This document shows, piece after piece, positions 53,931 through 64,000 of a DNA stretch of 64,000 nucleotides. A program made the translations under genes and the position numbers. Position 1 is the first letter of the stretch. Each line of letters begins with the position of its first letter. The notes under the pieces are model-generated. The model was not told the origin of the DNA, searched no databases, and saw nothing but the letters and a program-made list of their open reading frames with translations. Source of the DNA: Zanthoxylum bungeanum (taxonomy: Eukaryota; Streptophyta; Magnoliopsida; Sapindales; Rutaceae); the NCBI GenBank assembly GCA_019454045.1, contig SKCR01023728.1, positions 88,703 through 152,702 on the forward strand, given 5' to 3'.

Positions 53931-55990
53931 TAAAATTTGACTTAGGGTTAAAATTTGGGTAAAATGATTTTGAGCATGATTTTATGAAATTGGATGAATT
54001 AATATGTTTAAATGTGTTTTATTGAAGTTTGATTTGATCAATTTGATGAAAAATTGTTTGGAACATTTTTCCCCAAAATTATTGGCTTGGCCGAATGGTA
54101 CCATATTTTGTGGCTCTTGGAATTTTTTGATTTTGATTCATTGGATGACTTGATATCAATTGGGAATTGACGATTTAATGTTTAATTGGATTCAATTGGA
54201 TTGGATATAAAAATTGGACATATAAATCCCCATTGCCGAGAGCACTTTGAGCATGTATTGGGTTTGATTTTTGATTAAATTGTGTTGGACACTATTTGAT
54301 GTTAAAGAGCATGATTAATTAGGCTAACTGATGTTTTAGAAATGTTAATTGGGTAATTAAGCATGATATACACTTTATGTAATTAAATTGTAAAATTGGG
54401 TTTTTGTATTTAATTATGTTGGGCCTATTTTGTAAAATTGGGCTTGAATGTTGTAAATGGGCTTATTGGGCTTGGTTGTACCAAGATGGGTTTAGGCAAA
54501 AATGGTTGGATCCAATTGGGCCCAAAACCGCTTCCATAAAGCCCAAATGCGACTAATGGACCTTTAAAGTTTAATTGGTCTCCTAATGGGCCTAAATTGA
54601 TTTCTAGGCTTAAGGTGTAATTCCTTGATTGGGCTTTGGTTGCCGATGCCCACGTTTTGAAGAAATTAATTAAAAGCCCATTGGACTTTATTAAATTAAC
54701 GTTGGACGTTATCGGGCTTTGAGACCCGTAACGATTAAATTTGGAATTTAAATCGTAAAAGGTTTATTAATAAAGTGTAATATTTAATTTGGAATTAAAT
54801 AGCGAATTATTATTAAATACAAATTGAATTGGGTTTAATTATGTAGTTTAATTTAATTCGAGAATTCGTACTTTGAGTACTTATTCGCAAAACGAGTTTG
54901 ACTCGCGCAAAATCAAATCGTTGTTTGAACATTGGATGGTCACTAATTATCAGATTATTAATATGATTAGATTGATTGATAACATGCTTGTGTGAATACA
55001 TACATGGTTGCGATGCATGAATAATGTATATATCGGATGGATATTATAAGGGTGGGGCAATTTTAGAAATTGTTGTAATAAATTTGGAATTTATTAATTG
55101 GACCTGACCTGCGTGTCAGCCTTATTACCTCCTTTCTCATTGTATTTCTCTTCTTCACCTATTCCCCTCAATGTAAATGAGGTTTCTTTAGAAGTGTAGT
55201 GTAACAGGTAGAAGTAAATACTTGTGCTAGCGGGAGAGAGGAAGAGAGAGATTTGATCTAGGATAAATGTGTAAAGTATTCATCCGCATATCATTATTAT
55301 TTTATTTATACGTGCTTTATTATGTATTTAGAATGCATGTTTAGGGGTTTATGAAGATGAGACCTTAACAAAGATAATAAATTGGTTGTCAATTTGCACG
55401 CGAAAAACCCTCACAAAATATTAAGCATTTTTCCTTCCATTGAGTGATTCTTACTCAAGATCCAAGACTGGCATTGGCTTGTTGGCCAAAGTCAAGGCCT
55501 TTGTCCGTCGAGAATGTGTTTGAATCACAAGAGCTTTGTTCCATATCGGTGTCTTGTCCAGTTGTGGTTTGTTGGCCAAAGTCAATACCACTTCTTGTCC
55601 ATCGACATTGATTACGAAGCTTTACATGGTCAATTGGTCGCGCTTAACTGGGATCACTAAGTTTGTTGTGCCAAAGCCAAGGCTTAGTTGATTCAGAGGA
55701 AAAAGGTTAGGTAATATTTGGATATATTGGCATATATAAGATATATGTTTCGGACTTGGATGTCCCCCTACTGGATCTAGGAATTGGATTGGATCCAATC
55801 GATGTTAGAGATCTACCTAGTTATTATCATACAATTTGTTGGCCAAAGTCCAGATTGTGTGATATTTAACGGGATCCTAGCCCACTAGGAAACACGGTTT
55901 CCTGAGTACTCGACATAGGGTTAGAGGCTCGCCGAAAAATAGTGGGAGGCAAGAATTGAATTTGCAATATTCGTTTAATTACTTGCCATA
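53931..55990 (+). other. Element I 5' leader
   Basis: AT-rich untranslated leader homologous to J (62780-64000), F (29240-31000, reverse) and G. TTGTTGGCCAAAGTC or near copies occur at about 55480, 55570 and 55838. No gene. Confidence 0.7.
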
Positions 55991-57060
55991 CGCACTCAAA
56001 CAAATATTATTTTGTCAAATAAATTAAATGTTAGTTGGACTAATATTTAAATCGTTGTTTTAATTAACAGTTGGACTGTATTTAAACAATTAAAGTATAG
56101 TTGATTAATATAGTTAGACTATAATAATCATTATATTTAAAAGTACCGAAAATCATTAATTAAATAGTTGGACTATTAAAATCAAGATAAAATTGAAAGA
56201 TTGACATTTAAAACATAATCCTAGGGAAAATGTATTTAAATGGTTTAATTTTCAAATTGTGATTAATTTCAGGATGGTCCTGGAAACTAATAAGTTACTT
56301 TATTTGATAAAATAACATATTAGGCCTAAGCCCGAAGTTGAGAAATTAGTAGAGCATGATCTTTGGAAGATTCATGTGATGATAACTTTAGTGCTTAATC
56401 CATTAAGCTTGTCGCTGTAGACTCCTTAATTGCTTAATCAGAAATAATGATTAGATCTTTAAAGTATGATAATGAAATTGAAGGATCTTCAAAGATCCCT
56501 TTTTGGATCTTAAAAGTACTAAATTGCAATAAATAACTCTTGGAGAGTTAATGGCTATTCTCAAGGAGACAAAGTCAAACTTTGTAATAAGGCAAGAAGC
56601 ACAAGGCGCACTTTATTTCGATATTCTAGAAGGCCAAGGTTTGGCCAAAGCTTTTGGAATGTTGAAAATGGCAAAGGCAATATCATTATAATCTTCTAGG
56701 AAGATAAATGACATATCCCAAAATGTCTGCCTAAATTGTGGCAAACGGGATTGCGGAAGCGTGACTGCCGTTTGGATAAAGCAGACATGAAGGAATAGAA
56801 GAAAGGCAAGGCTCTGACATTGTCATAAATATGTTCACTACTAGTATTAAAATTGGATTATAAATACTTAGTGTGATACATAAATATGCATTGATGTTCA
56901 GAATCTACTTTGACCAGGATACTGACTTCAGATGAGATTTATCTGTGAATTGGAAACAGGACGAAAGTCGCTGTTTTAACCGTAGGTACCTAAATTTAGG
57001 AATACCTTCAGGTGTGTACCTAAATTTGGAAACTGTTATAAAGTAACTAGTTTGACTAGA
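55991..57060 (+). pseudogene. Element I gag remnant
   Basis: Heavily mutated. A zinc-knuckle relic (TGCCTAAATTGTGGCAAA, then GCGTGACTGC) at about 56728-56775 matches that of F, followed by DKADMKE-like coding. Capsid-side sequence upstream is not translatable. Confidence 0.55.
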
Positions 57061-58000
57061 TACATTATCTTTATATCAGTGTTTGACCCGCTGTGGGTGA
57101 ACCTTATATTCTAAAATACTAAAGTGTTTCATTATATAAAGATGATATTGAGATAAACACATTAGATGTGAATAACAGAATTTATATTTTGAATATAAAA
57201 TAAATCTCAAACGTATAACATGACAAACAAACAGCTCAAACTGATTTGATCAGAAGAAACTAATTTGTGGCATTGTCGTCTGGGACAAAATCAAACAAGA
57301 CTCGTATATCCGCACTTTTGAATAGTGGGTACTAGGACTAATTTGATTCCATTCAAATAAAGTCTACGAATCTGGTTTATTGGGCAAAGTGCCTAAAACA
57401 CTATTTACTTGGTAAAAGTGGAAATGCCACAGATCTGTTAGCCCTAGTTCATAGTGAAGCAAGTGGGACCATGTCTAGCTAGGCTAGATGTGGATATGAA
57501 TATTTCGTGACCTTTACGGATGTGGCATCGCGTTATGGTTATGTGTTTCTTTTAAAACACAAATCGGAAACCTTTAAAGTTTTCGACACGAAATAGACAA
57601 ACAGATCGTCTAAAGTATTAATCTATCGCGGTTAGACCGTAATGGAAAATACTTAAGCAGTAAGTTTCTAATATACTTGAAAGAGTATAGTATTCTTTCA
57701 AAGAGGACTCGTTTCGGAACACGTCATTTTGACGGTGTGTCCGAACAGAGAAAGCGAATTTTGTTGGACATGATAAGGTTAATCATGAGTCGTTCTGAGC
57801 TACCATTTCCTTCAACGGATAAGTATAAACAGTGCAAAACTTATTTAGAATAAGGTTCCATAAAAGCTGTTTGACAGATTTCATATTAGATATGAACAGG
57901 AAAGAAACTGGGTTTCTCATTCCTGAATATTTGGGTATGTTGGGCATAAGTTTGGATGATACCAAATTAAAACCCAAATTGGATAAGTGCCAATTGTAGG
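57061..58000 (+). pseudogene. Element I copia integrase remnant
   Basis: Between 57270 and 57760 the translation across stops shows LVYWAKCLKHYLLGKSGNAT, DLLALVHSEASGTM, GYEYFVTFTDVASRYGYVFL and LKHKSETFKVFDT. This is the GAG-pre-integrase and start of the integrase core of copia elements. Later pieces (ETGFLIPEYLGMLGI near 57910) belong to the integrase/RT linker. Non-functional. Confidence 0.8.
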
Positions 58001-58760
58001 TTATCCTAGGGATACCAAAGTATAGTACTTATACAACTCACATGAGAACAATTTAATTATTGCTAACCATGCGGTTTTCCTAAGAGGAATACCGATATGC
58101 AGTGGAAATTGGGAGGATAGTAAAACTCGATGAAAATTGGAGTAATACTATTCAAGGCACCGATTCCCAATGGAACACAAATAGTTCATCAAGGATGAAA
58201 CTATACCAGTAATCTTCGAATACACAAGAACCGCGTATGTCAGAGAGAGTAAGAAAATAACCTGGGGTATGGGTTTCTGATCTCACATCATAAAGATGTT
58301 AATCTTATTGAGGAACACCAACTGACTATTATGGCAAAGTGCCATGAATCTGAAATGAATTCCATGTAAATCAACAAGTTTGGATACTAGTTGATGTACC
58401 GCAAGGCATTGTGCCTATTGGTACTATATAAGTCTTCAATGAAGATATACATGGAAGGAAACATACCAACGTACTAAGCTAATCTTGTAGCGGAAATGTA
58501 TCGTTATCAAAATTGTGTTGATTACGATTCAACCTTTTACCTGTTGCCACGGTAAATCCATTTGGATAATGCTTGCTAAAGCTGCATGTTTCATGTATGA
58601 AATATGTCAGCTTAACGGGAAAATCGCTTTCCTTAAACGAAAACCTTTTGGAGGATGTTTACAACATCCTGACGGTTTTATCGTATCAAAACTAGCAAAC
58701 AAGGTTTGCAGGTTATTCGATCAAATGTTTGGATTGAAACAAGCATTAAGTTCTTAGAAT
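58001..58760 (+). pseudogene. Element I copia reverse transcriptase remnant
   Basis: 58515-58757 is open and gives NGKIAFLKRKPFGGCLQHPD, GFIVSKLANKVCRL and FGLKQALSS. It aligns with G's RT (VKIAFLNGNLLEDVYI, HANKVCKLNRSIYGLKQS). The YVDD box region after 58800 is mutated beyond a clear reading. Confidence 0.8.
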
Positions 58761-59530
58761 TATCGTTTTGATGTAATCATAATGGTCTATGATTTAATTC
58801 AAAACGAAAAGATTCTTGTGTATATAAGAGGGTTAGTAGGAGCGCACTGACAGTGGTTGTCCTATAAATAATGATAATATATCATTTCTTGGAAATGATA
58901 TTCCCATAAAACAAATCGGTGAAAGATTGGCTTTCATAAATACTCTCCGAGAAATCGTACATTGAAAAATATACACGACCTGATGTCTCATACGCTTTGA
59001 ACATATGGATTCACAAATAGGCCAATCCAAGTGATAGTCACTGGATTGATGTTAGAACATCCTTTAGTATCTTAGAGAACTAAGGATGTTGTCTTAAACT
59101 ATGGAGATGGAAAACTTGGAGTGACTGGGATCACTACTGCAAGTTTCCTAACCGATAAAATGACTATAAGTCGCAAAAGGTACTATACAGTTTGAATAAT
59201 GGTACAGTGAGCTGGAAATCTTCCAAGCAAGATACTGTTACCGAATAAACAACAAATGCAGGGTATTGATGCAGCTGAGACAGCAATAGAAGCCATTTGG
59301 GTTGACAATAAATCTAATTAGATTAGATACAGTTCTGTTAGCAGCTGAGCTAGGTTTCAGCACGAGCTAAAGAATTAACGGTCTCATCAACGATCTAGAT
59401 ACATACTTCGATATTCATCTGATTCGTTCGGATCATACATCGTGGCGATGTGATGATCGTATAAATCGTATCAGACGATAATCATGCAAATCCGCTGACG
59501 AAAGTCTTTTCTCAGCAATTTGAAGGCATC
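58761..59530 (+). pseudogene. Element I RT end and RNase H remnant
   Basis: Homologous to G at 35570-34830 (reverse): GGAAATGATATTCCCAT, AGCTGGAAATCTTCCAAGCA and the final CAAATCCGCTGACGAAAG. All frames are broken. It ends about 20 bp before the start of the LOG-like coding region. Confidence 0.75.
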
Positions 59531-59554
59531 CATATTTGAGAGAGAAATACAAAA

Positions 59555-60208
59555 ATGGAAGCTACTTCAAGAAGACGAGTTATAAACATTTGTTTATTTT
59601 GCGGTACTAGTGTCGGTTCTAAGCCAGAATTCGTTGGAGCAGCACAGGAATTAGGTAGAGTCATAGCTGAAAGGAATATGCACTTAGTATATGGCGGTGG
59701 CAATCTTGGGCTAATGGGGATCATTTCAAAGGCTGTACAGGAATGAGGCAGTAAAGTTTTGGGAATCATCCCAAAACCTTTGGCAGATGCAAATCGTATA
59801 GGAACATCAAACAGAGAGGAACTGATCTTGCCAGGTATGTCTCAATGACTGGTAGAAATGATTAACCGTGCTGATGCTTTTATTGCTTTGTCAGGTGGCT
59901 TGGGCACGATAGAGGAAATTTTTACAGTGTTATCTTGGGTGAACTTGAACATACACCAGAAACCGATTGGACTGTTCAACGCTGATGGATTTTATGATTT
60001 TCTTTATGTGTTTCTTGATGATGCCCGGAGAAATGGGTTCATGTTAAAACCTATAAAAGAACTCCTCTTCACTCCCAGAACTGCCCCAGATTTACTTGAC
60101 CAAATCTTAGCCTTTGAACCACAAATTGACCCTATCTTTTCCAAGATAAATTGGTTTGATAATGATCGTGGTAATAAGCGTCGGATAAATCTGGATCTTA
60201 ACCTTTAA
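59555..60208 (+). pseudogene. LOG: LOG-family (cytokinin riboside 5'-monophosphate phosphoribohydrolase) intronless copy
   Basis: A single frame of 217 codons from ATG to TAA, without frameshift or intron and broken only by TGA at 59744 and 59846. Plant LOG enzymes release free cytokinin base from its nucleotide in the cytosol. Visible family features are ICLFCGTSVGSKPEF (N-terminal Rossmann strand), HLVYGGGNLGLMG (glycine-rich loop), VLGIIPKPL, DAFIALSGGLGTIEEIFTVL (the PGG-x-GT-x-x-E box, with Pro changed to Ser and the Glu kept) and HQKPIGLFNADGFYDFL. The tail (LDQILAFEP, DPIF, KRRINLDLN) matches the exon in element D. The second stop sits where the family has the conserved Arg of M-x-x-R-K-x-x-M. 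The length is normal for LOG. It is either a retro- or transduplicated copy or a single-exon pseudogene. Confidence 0.9.
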
Positions 60209-60636
60209 TTCTTCATTTAGATGTAGAATTTCAGCTAACATATACTATTTCTAAACTCTTCTTCTACTTTTTAAGACATTGGGGACAATGTCTCAATTAG
60301 GTTTGGGGAGGGGAATAGTTGACTAGTATCTTATTTTTATTGTGTTATTTTTATTTGATTTGTCGTCAAAAATTCTCAAAAAAATTAAAAATTTTTACTA
60401 AAAATAAAAAATATTGTGTTTTTGTGTTTTTAATTTGATTAATCAGGTGAAATTGGTGTGAGATAGTTGTGTAAGGAATTTCCACTCCTGAGACGTATCT
60501 CAACCTATTTCGTAACAAGTTAATTTTTATTTATTTCAATTTGAATTACTTAATTGTGAATTCTCCATAAAATTGATTAAAATGGATCTTCATATGCTCA
60601 GTTGATAGGTATTATCAACTTGCATGATAATATACG
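60209..60636 (+). other. Athila-type post-pol sequence after the LOG frame
   Basis: GACATTG-GGGA-CAATGTC (60275-60292, a perfect 7-bp hairpin) followed by AATTAGGTTTGGGGAGGGG resembles the conserved CATTGAGGACAATG...TTTAAGTTTGGGG stretch downstream of pol in Athila elements. AT-rich sequence without genes fills the rest, up to the J LTR. Confidence 0.6.
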
Positions 60637-62757
60637 TGTTGGACAATTATGACCCATAGCGTCACTATGTGTACAGATCATGGTGTTGTTGTACAAATTA
60701 ACTATGTGACATAAGAGATTGCAATCTTATAATTTGTGATTAGATCACCTAGATGTATAAATGATGAGAGGTCCCTATGATTTTTTCCTGGATTGAGAAT
60801 GATATGAGACAGTATCAGTCCACAAAGGATAAATCATTAAATATCATTAGTCAGAGTATTATCGAGATTTGACATCGATAAATACGTAAAAGACTAGTAT
60901 TACACTTGTGCGCGTTGTGAGGGCACAACGTCATAGTTCTCATATATTTGGGTATAGGATACTCATGCACGTGTAATAGGAGGTTGTGTTTTACCGATGG
61001 TACGGGAAACAGCTTCGCTCTGGATAGACCCCCTCGAAATTCCAATGGTAGTATGACTATGTGTCTATGGAAGTCCGAAATCAGGGTAGGTGTATTTGGT
61101 CTTAATCTGAGACTTGCACCGCTAATACTTGCGACAATCAATATACTTTGGTTGCGGTCGTCCAGGGCTTTAACAGGTTCTGTGTACGCCTATGCTGGGT
61201 ATATTGAGAATCGTAGTGTTTTGGGTGTGATGTCAAGATGGAAGTGTCACTCCAGTCATATGGAGATGATGGTCACATAGGATACGGTACTAGTACTCTT
61301 AAGTACTGCAGTCATCGGGATAAAATGACAAGGTAATGTTTATCCGATTATAGAGACTAGTTACCAGACATCCGACATGTGCTTCGTACGGGGCAGACAC
61401 AATTCCAACCTCAGGCCTAGCACGTGATCATCCGATACTGGACAGAAATACGCAATACTACGTATATTATGCCTGATATAGATCTTTTATTCCTGTAAGG
61501 ATATTTCTGGAGAATTGGGTAGGCATGGCGCTTTCCTAGAAGCCAACCGTGTCTTGTAAATCGGTATAAATGTAGTACTAGGTACTTACATGTTCGGATA
61601 GTCCGACGACCGAATTTACTGCCAACATATCCGGGGATCTCATGGGTCGCTTCCCAAAGATTCACCGATGACGTATGACTCGCACTTTAATTAATCTGGG
61701 ATTAATTAGATGAGAGAGAAAATTAATCTGGGATTAATTGCGGAGATATTTTATCTGGTTAATCGTTATCTCTCTTTAATGGATATTTTATCTGGGATAA
61801 AATATCCATTAAAGAGAGATAATGATTAATTTTGAATTAATCGATAAATTAATATATATTTGATATATTAAACGAAATAGGATTTCGACGCGGAATTAAA
61901 ATTAGATTTTAATTCGGGCAAACGAATTAATTTAGAATTAATTCATTAGCGACCTGAATAGTGATTTCGCTAGGCGTAATCATTTAATTATGACGCAATG
62001 GAAAATTTGTTAATTTGGAATTAATGAACCCGACCAGGGATTATTTGCGAGCGCATTCGCATTTTGAATTCGAGTACGGTACGCAAGTCAAATCAAGCGT
62101 CAAATCGCTAGTCGCATCTAGCGTCACATCATTCGTCAATCAAGTGATGGATGTCTTTCACTTTGAGTGATTGACGCCAGTCATTATTCACTGATTGATG
62201 GGAAGTGATGTGTGTTGTTGATGGAAGAGTGTTTAACACTCAATTGTGATGTTTGAAAGACATATACAAATATTTTAATATTTGGTATTTGATTTTCAAA
62301 TTTTTAGTATATGTTTTCAGAAAACAAATACCAAAATCACTTTTACATTTTCATCTCTCTCTCTCTCTTCCTCTCTTCATCTACACGCCCAAGGGGCTGA
62401 AAAATACTTACTGGTTTTTGTCTAAAAACCATGAGATGGGAAGCAAAATGTGGGAAATTTGTGGAAAATTTCTTAAGAGCTAGCACTCCGAGAGACATGC
62501 GAAGGTGATAGGGAAGTCCACCCATGAGCCGGGAATCGTTTGACGAAGCTTGGAGCTTGATGAAGATGATCCAACCATGGCCGAAAATCAATGAGGCAGT
62601 AGCAGCTCACTGCCGCATGTACCAGTGGGCAAAATCAGATTTTTTTCGTCAAAGCGTCGCTCAACCGATCGATGTGAGTATTCCGCAACTCCCTCGTTGT
62701 ATTCGTACACTTATTTCATGCTTGTTTATGATCTTGGGACCTTAATAGAAACCAACA
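60637..62757 (+). repeat. Element J 5' LTR (2121 bp)
   Basis: Starts TGTTGGACAATTATGACC and ends TTAATAGAAACCAACA. It is the most complete + strand LTR of this family. A CT-rich run lies at about 62353-62375. AATTAATC-TGG-GATTAATT hairpins lie at about 61689-61740. Confidence 0.92.
61759..61829 (+). repeat. 34-bp inverted duplication in J LTR
   Basis: Arms 61759-61792 and 61796-61829 are reverse complements with one mismatch around a 3-base loop (TGG). F and I have only one arm's worth of this sequence, so the extra copy is specific to J. Confidence 0.9.
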
Positions 62758-62758
62758 A

Positions 62759-62771
62759 TGGCATCTTGAGC
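62759..62771 (+). promoter_or_regulatory. Primer-binding site of element J
   Basis: TGGCATCTTGAGC, one base inside the LTR. Corresponds to TGGTATCTTGAGC of F with one substitution. Confidence 0.6.
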
Positions 62772-64000
62772 AAGGTTGAGCATGAAATTTGATTTATGGC
62801 TTAAAATTGGGTAATTGATTTTGAGCATGATTTGATTAAATTGGATGTTTGAATATGCTTAAATGATGTTGAATTGAAGATTGATTGGATCAATTTCAAG
62901 TAATTGTGTTTGGAAATTTTTTGCCCAAAATTCTTTGGCTTGGCCGAATGGTTGGAAGCCCTTATTGTCTTTGCATTTTTTGATTTTTGATCATTGGATG
63001 ACTTGAATCAATTGGGAATGTTGATTTAATATTGATTGTGGATTCAATAGGATTGAAATCGAAATCGATTTAAAATTCCCTATGATTGCCGAGAGTTATA
63101 AACATGTAATTGGGTTTGATTTTTGATGAAATATGTTGGACATGTTTTGTTGTAATTGAGCATGATTAATTATATAAATAATGTTTTGGAAATATTGATT
63201 TGGGTGATTAATTATGTAATACACTTTAGTATAATTAAATTGGGAAATTGGATTTTTGGAATTTAATTATGTTGGGCCTTAAATTGGATTTGGGCTTGTT
63301 GTGTTGTAATTGGGCTAATTGGGCTTGGTTGTACCAAGTTAGGTTTAGGCCAAATGGATTGGATCCAATTGGGCCCAAAACCGCTTCCTTAAAGCCCAAA
63401 TTCGACTTAATGGACCTTTAAAGTTTAATTGGGCCTAATGGGCCTAAATTGATTTCTGGGCTTATGGGGTAACTCCCGGATTGGACTTTGGTTATTGGGT
63501 TCGACCCGAGTTGACCAAAAGTCCACGCCTTAAGAAATTAATTGAAAGCCCATTGAATTTTAATTAAATTGACATTGGACGTTAATCGGGCTTTGAGACC
63601 CGTTACGATTAAATTTGGAATTTACGTCGTAAAAGGTTTATTATTAAAGTGTAATATTTAATTTGGAATTAAATGGCGCATTAGTGTTAAATACAAATTG
63701 AATTGGATTTAATTATGTAGTTTAATTTAATTAGAGAATTTGTACTTTGAGTACTTATTCGCAAAACGAGTTTGACTCGACCAAAATCAAATCATTGTTT
63801 GAACATTGGATGATCACTAATTATCAGATTAATTAATTTGATTAGATTGATTGATAACATGCTTGTGTGAATACATGGTTGCGATGCATGAATAATGTAT
63901 ATCGGATGGATATTAGATGGGTGGGACAATTTTAGAAATTGTTGTAATAAATTTGATTTATTAATTGGACCTGCGTGTCCAGCCTTATACCTCCATATTC
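62772..64000 (+). other. Element J 5' leader
   Basis: Matches the leader of I from 53931 onward (GATTTTGAGCATGATTT, CTTGGCCGAATGGT, GGATCCAATTGGGCCCAA). Contains no open gene. Confidence 0.75.

Larger units (their letters stand above)
52380..59530 (+). mobile_element. Element I: copia retrotransposon, 3' end missing
   Basis: Starts with an LTR of the C/F/G/J family (TGTTGGACAATTATGACC) that jumps at about 53930 into the leader, losing the LTR end and PBS. The interior has leader, gag, integrase, RT and RNase H remnants in + orientation. It stops within the last codons of RNase H (ATCATGCAAATCCGCTGACG, then CTCAGCAA), a few dozen bases before where a 3' LTR should begin, and is followed by the LOG-like frame. 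Confidence 0.85.
48360..60636 (+). mobile_element. Element H: Athila-like Ty3/gypsy retrotransposon, interrupted
   Basis: gag, protease, RT, RNase H and the first ~30 codons of integrase lie at 48360-52379 in the + direction. Copia I (52380 to about 59530) follows, then the LOG-like frame (59555-60208) and sequence of Athila post-pol type (60230-60636), before copia J. LTRs of H are not visible and most of integrase is missing. Whether the LOG frame belonged to H is inference. Confidence 0.7.
60637..64000 (+). mobile_element. Element J: copia retrotransposon, 5' part (continues past window)
   Basis: Complete 5' LTR (60637-62757), PBS and 1.2 kb of leader in + orientation. Same family as C, F, G and I. 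The coding part lies outside the window. Confidence 0.88.

Noticed and set aside
59345..60640. LOG frame as part of copia I's own coding region
   Set aside because: Complete copies such as G pass from RNase H directly to the LTR with no extra gene, so LOG is more likely to belong to the surrounding Athila/host sequence, though this cannot be excluded.

Overview
The window is repeat-dominated plant nuclear DNA, most likely pericentromeric or other heterochromatin of a eudicot. The species cannot be named from the sequence. The evidence is nested Ty3/gypsy and Ty1/copia LTR retrotransposons of plant type (Tat-like with a second RNase H, Athila-like), a hAT-type MITE, plant LOG-family gene fragments, and no intact host gene, rRNA or tRNA. 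Nearly all coding regions carry stops, frameshifts or deletions.

Left 47 kb: one nest of insertions. Element A (1-5083 and 46954-47575, + strand) is an old, broken Tat-like gypsy element. Element B (5084-46953, +) is a second Tat-like gypsy element inserted in A's integrase region, with 2.1-kb LTRs and target duplication AAGAC/GAGAC. B was later hit by (i) solo copia-type LTR C (7994-21465, duplication CCCTA), which is itself split by gypsy element D (8232-19796, - strand, 3.07-kb LTRs, duplication ATCGC); (ii) hAT-like MITE E (24179-24684, 8-bp duplication GTATCAAG); (iii) copia element F (25081-31800, -), one end of which was lost together with the start of B's reverse transcriptase; and (iv) copia element G (32781-40801, -, duplication GTTCG/GTTTG), sitting between B's two RNase H domains. 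Removing the insertions gives the B order LTR-PBS-leader-gag-protease-RT-RNaseH-second RNaseH-integrase-hairpin/tandem-repeat region-PPT-LTR.

Right 17 kb: a truncated LTR of another copia type (47576 to about 48355), then Athila-like gypsy element H (gag, protease, RT, RNase H, start of integrase; 48360-52379). H is interrupted by copia element I (52380 to about 59530, its 3' LTR missing). Next comes a LOG-family reading frame (59555-60208) with only two TGA stops, then Athila-type post-pol sequence (60230-60636), and finally copia element J (60637 to beyond the window). C, F, G, I and J belong to one copia family.

Most noteworthy: B and D both carry, just upstream of the 3' LTR, arrays of a roughly 46-48-bp monomer. 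Its primary sequence has diverged, but short hairpins persist through paired base changes and through wobble pairs that are valid only on the element's sense strand. B also has three copies of another hairpin showing the same pattern. LOG-family fragments turn up in two unrelated retroelements: an intron-bounded last exon in D, and an almost open, intronless frame beside H. D is a recent, non-autonomous gag-integrase fusion sharing its primer-binding site and polypurine tract with B, so trans-mobilisation by B-like elements is plausible.
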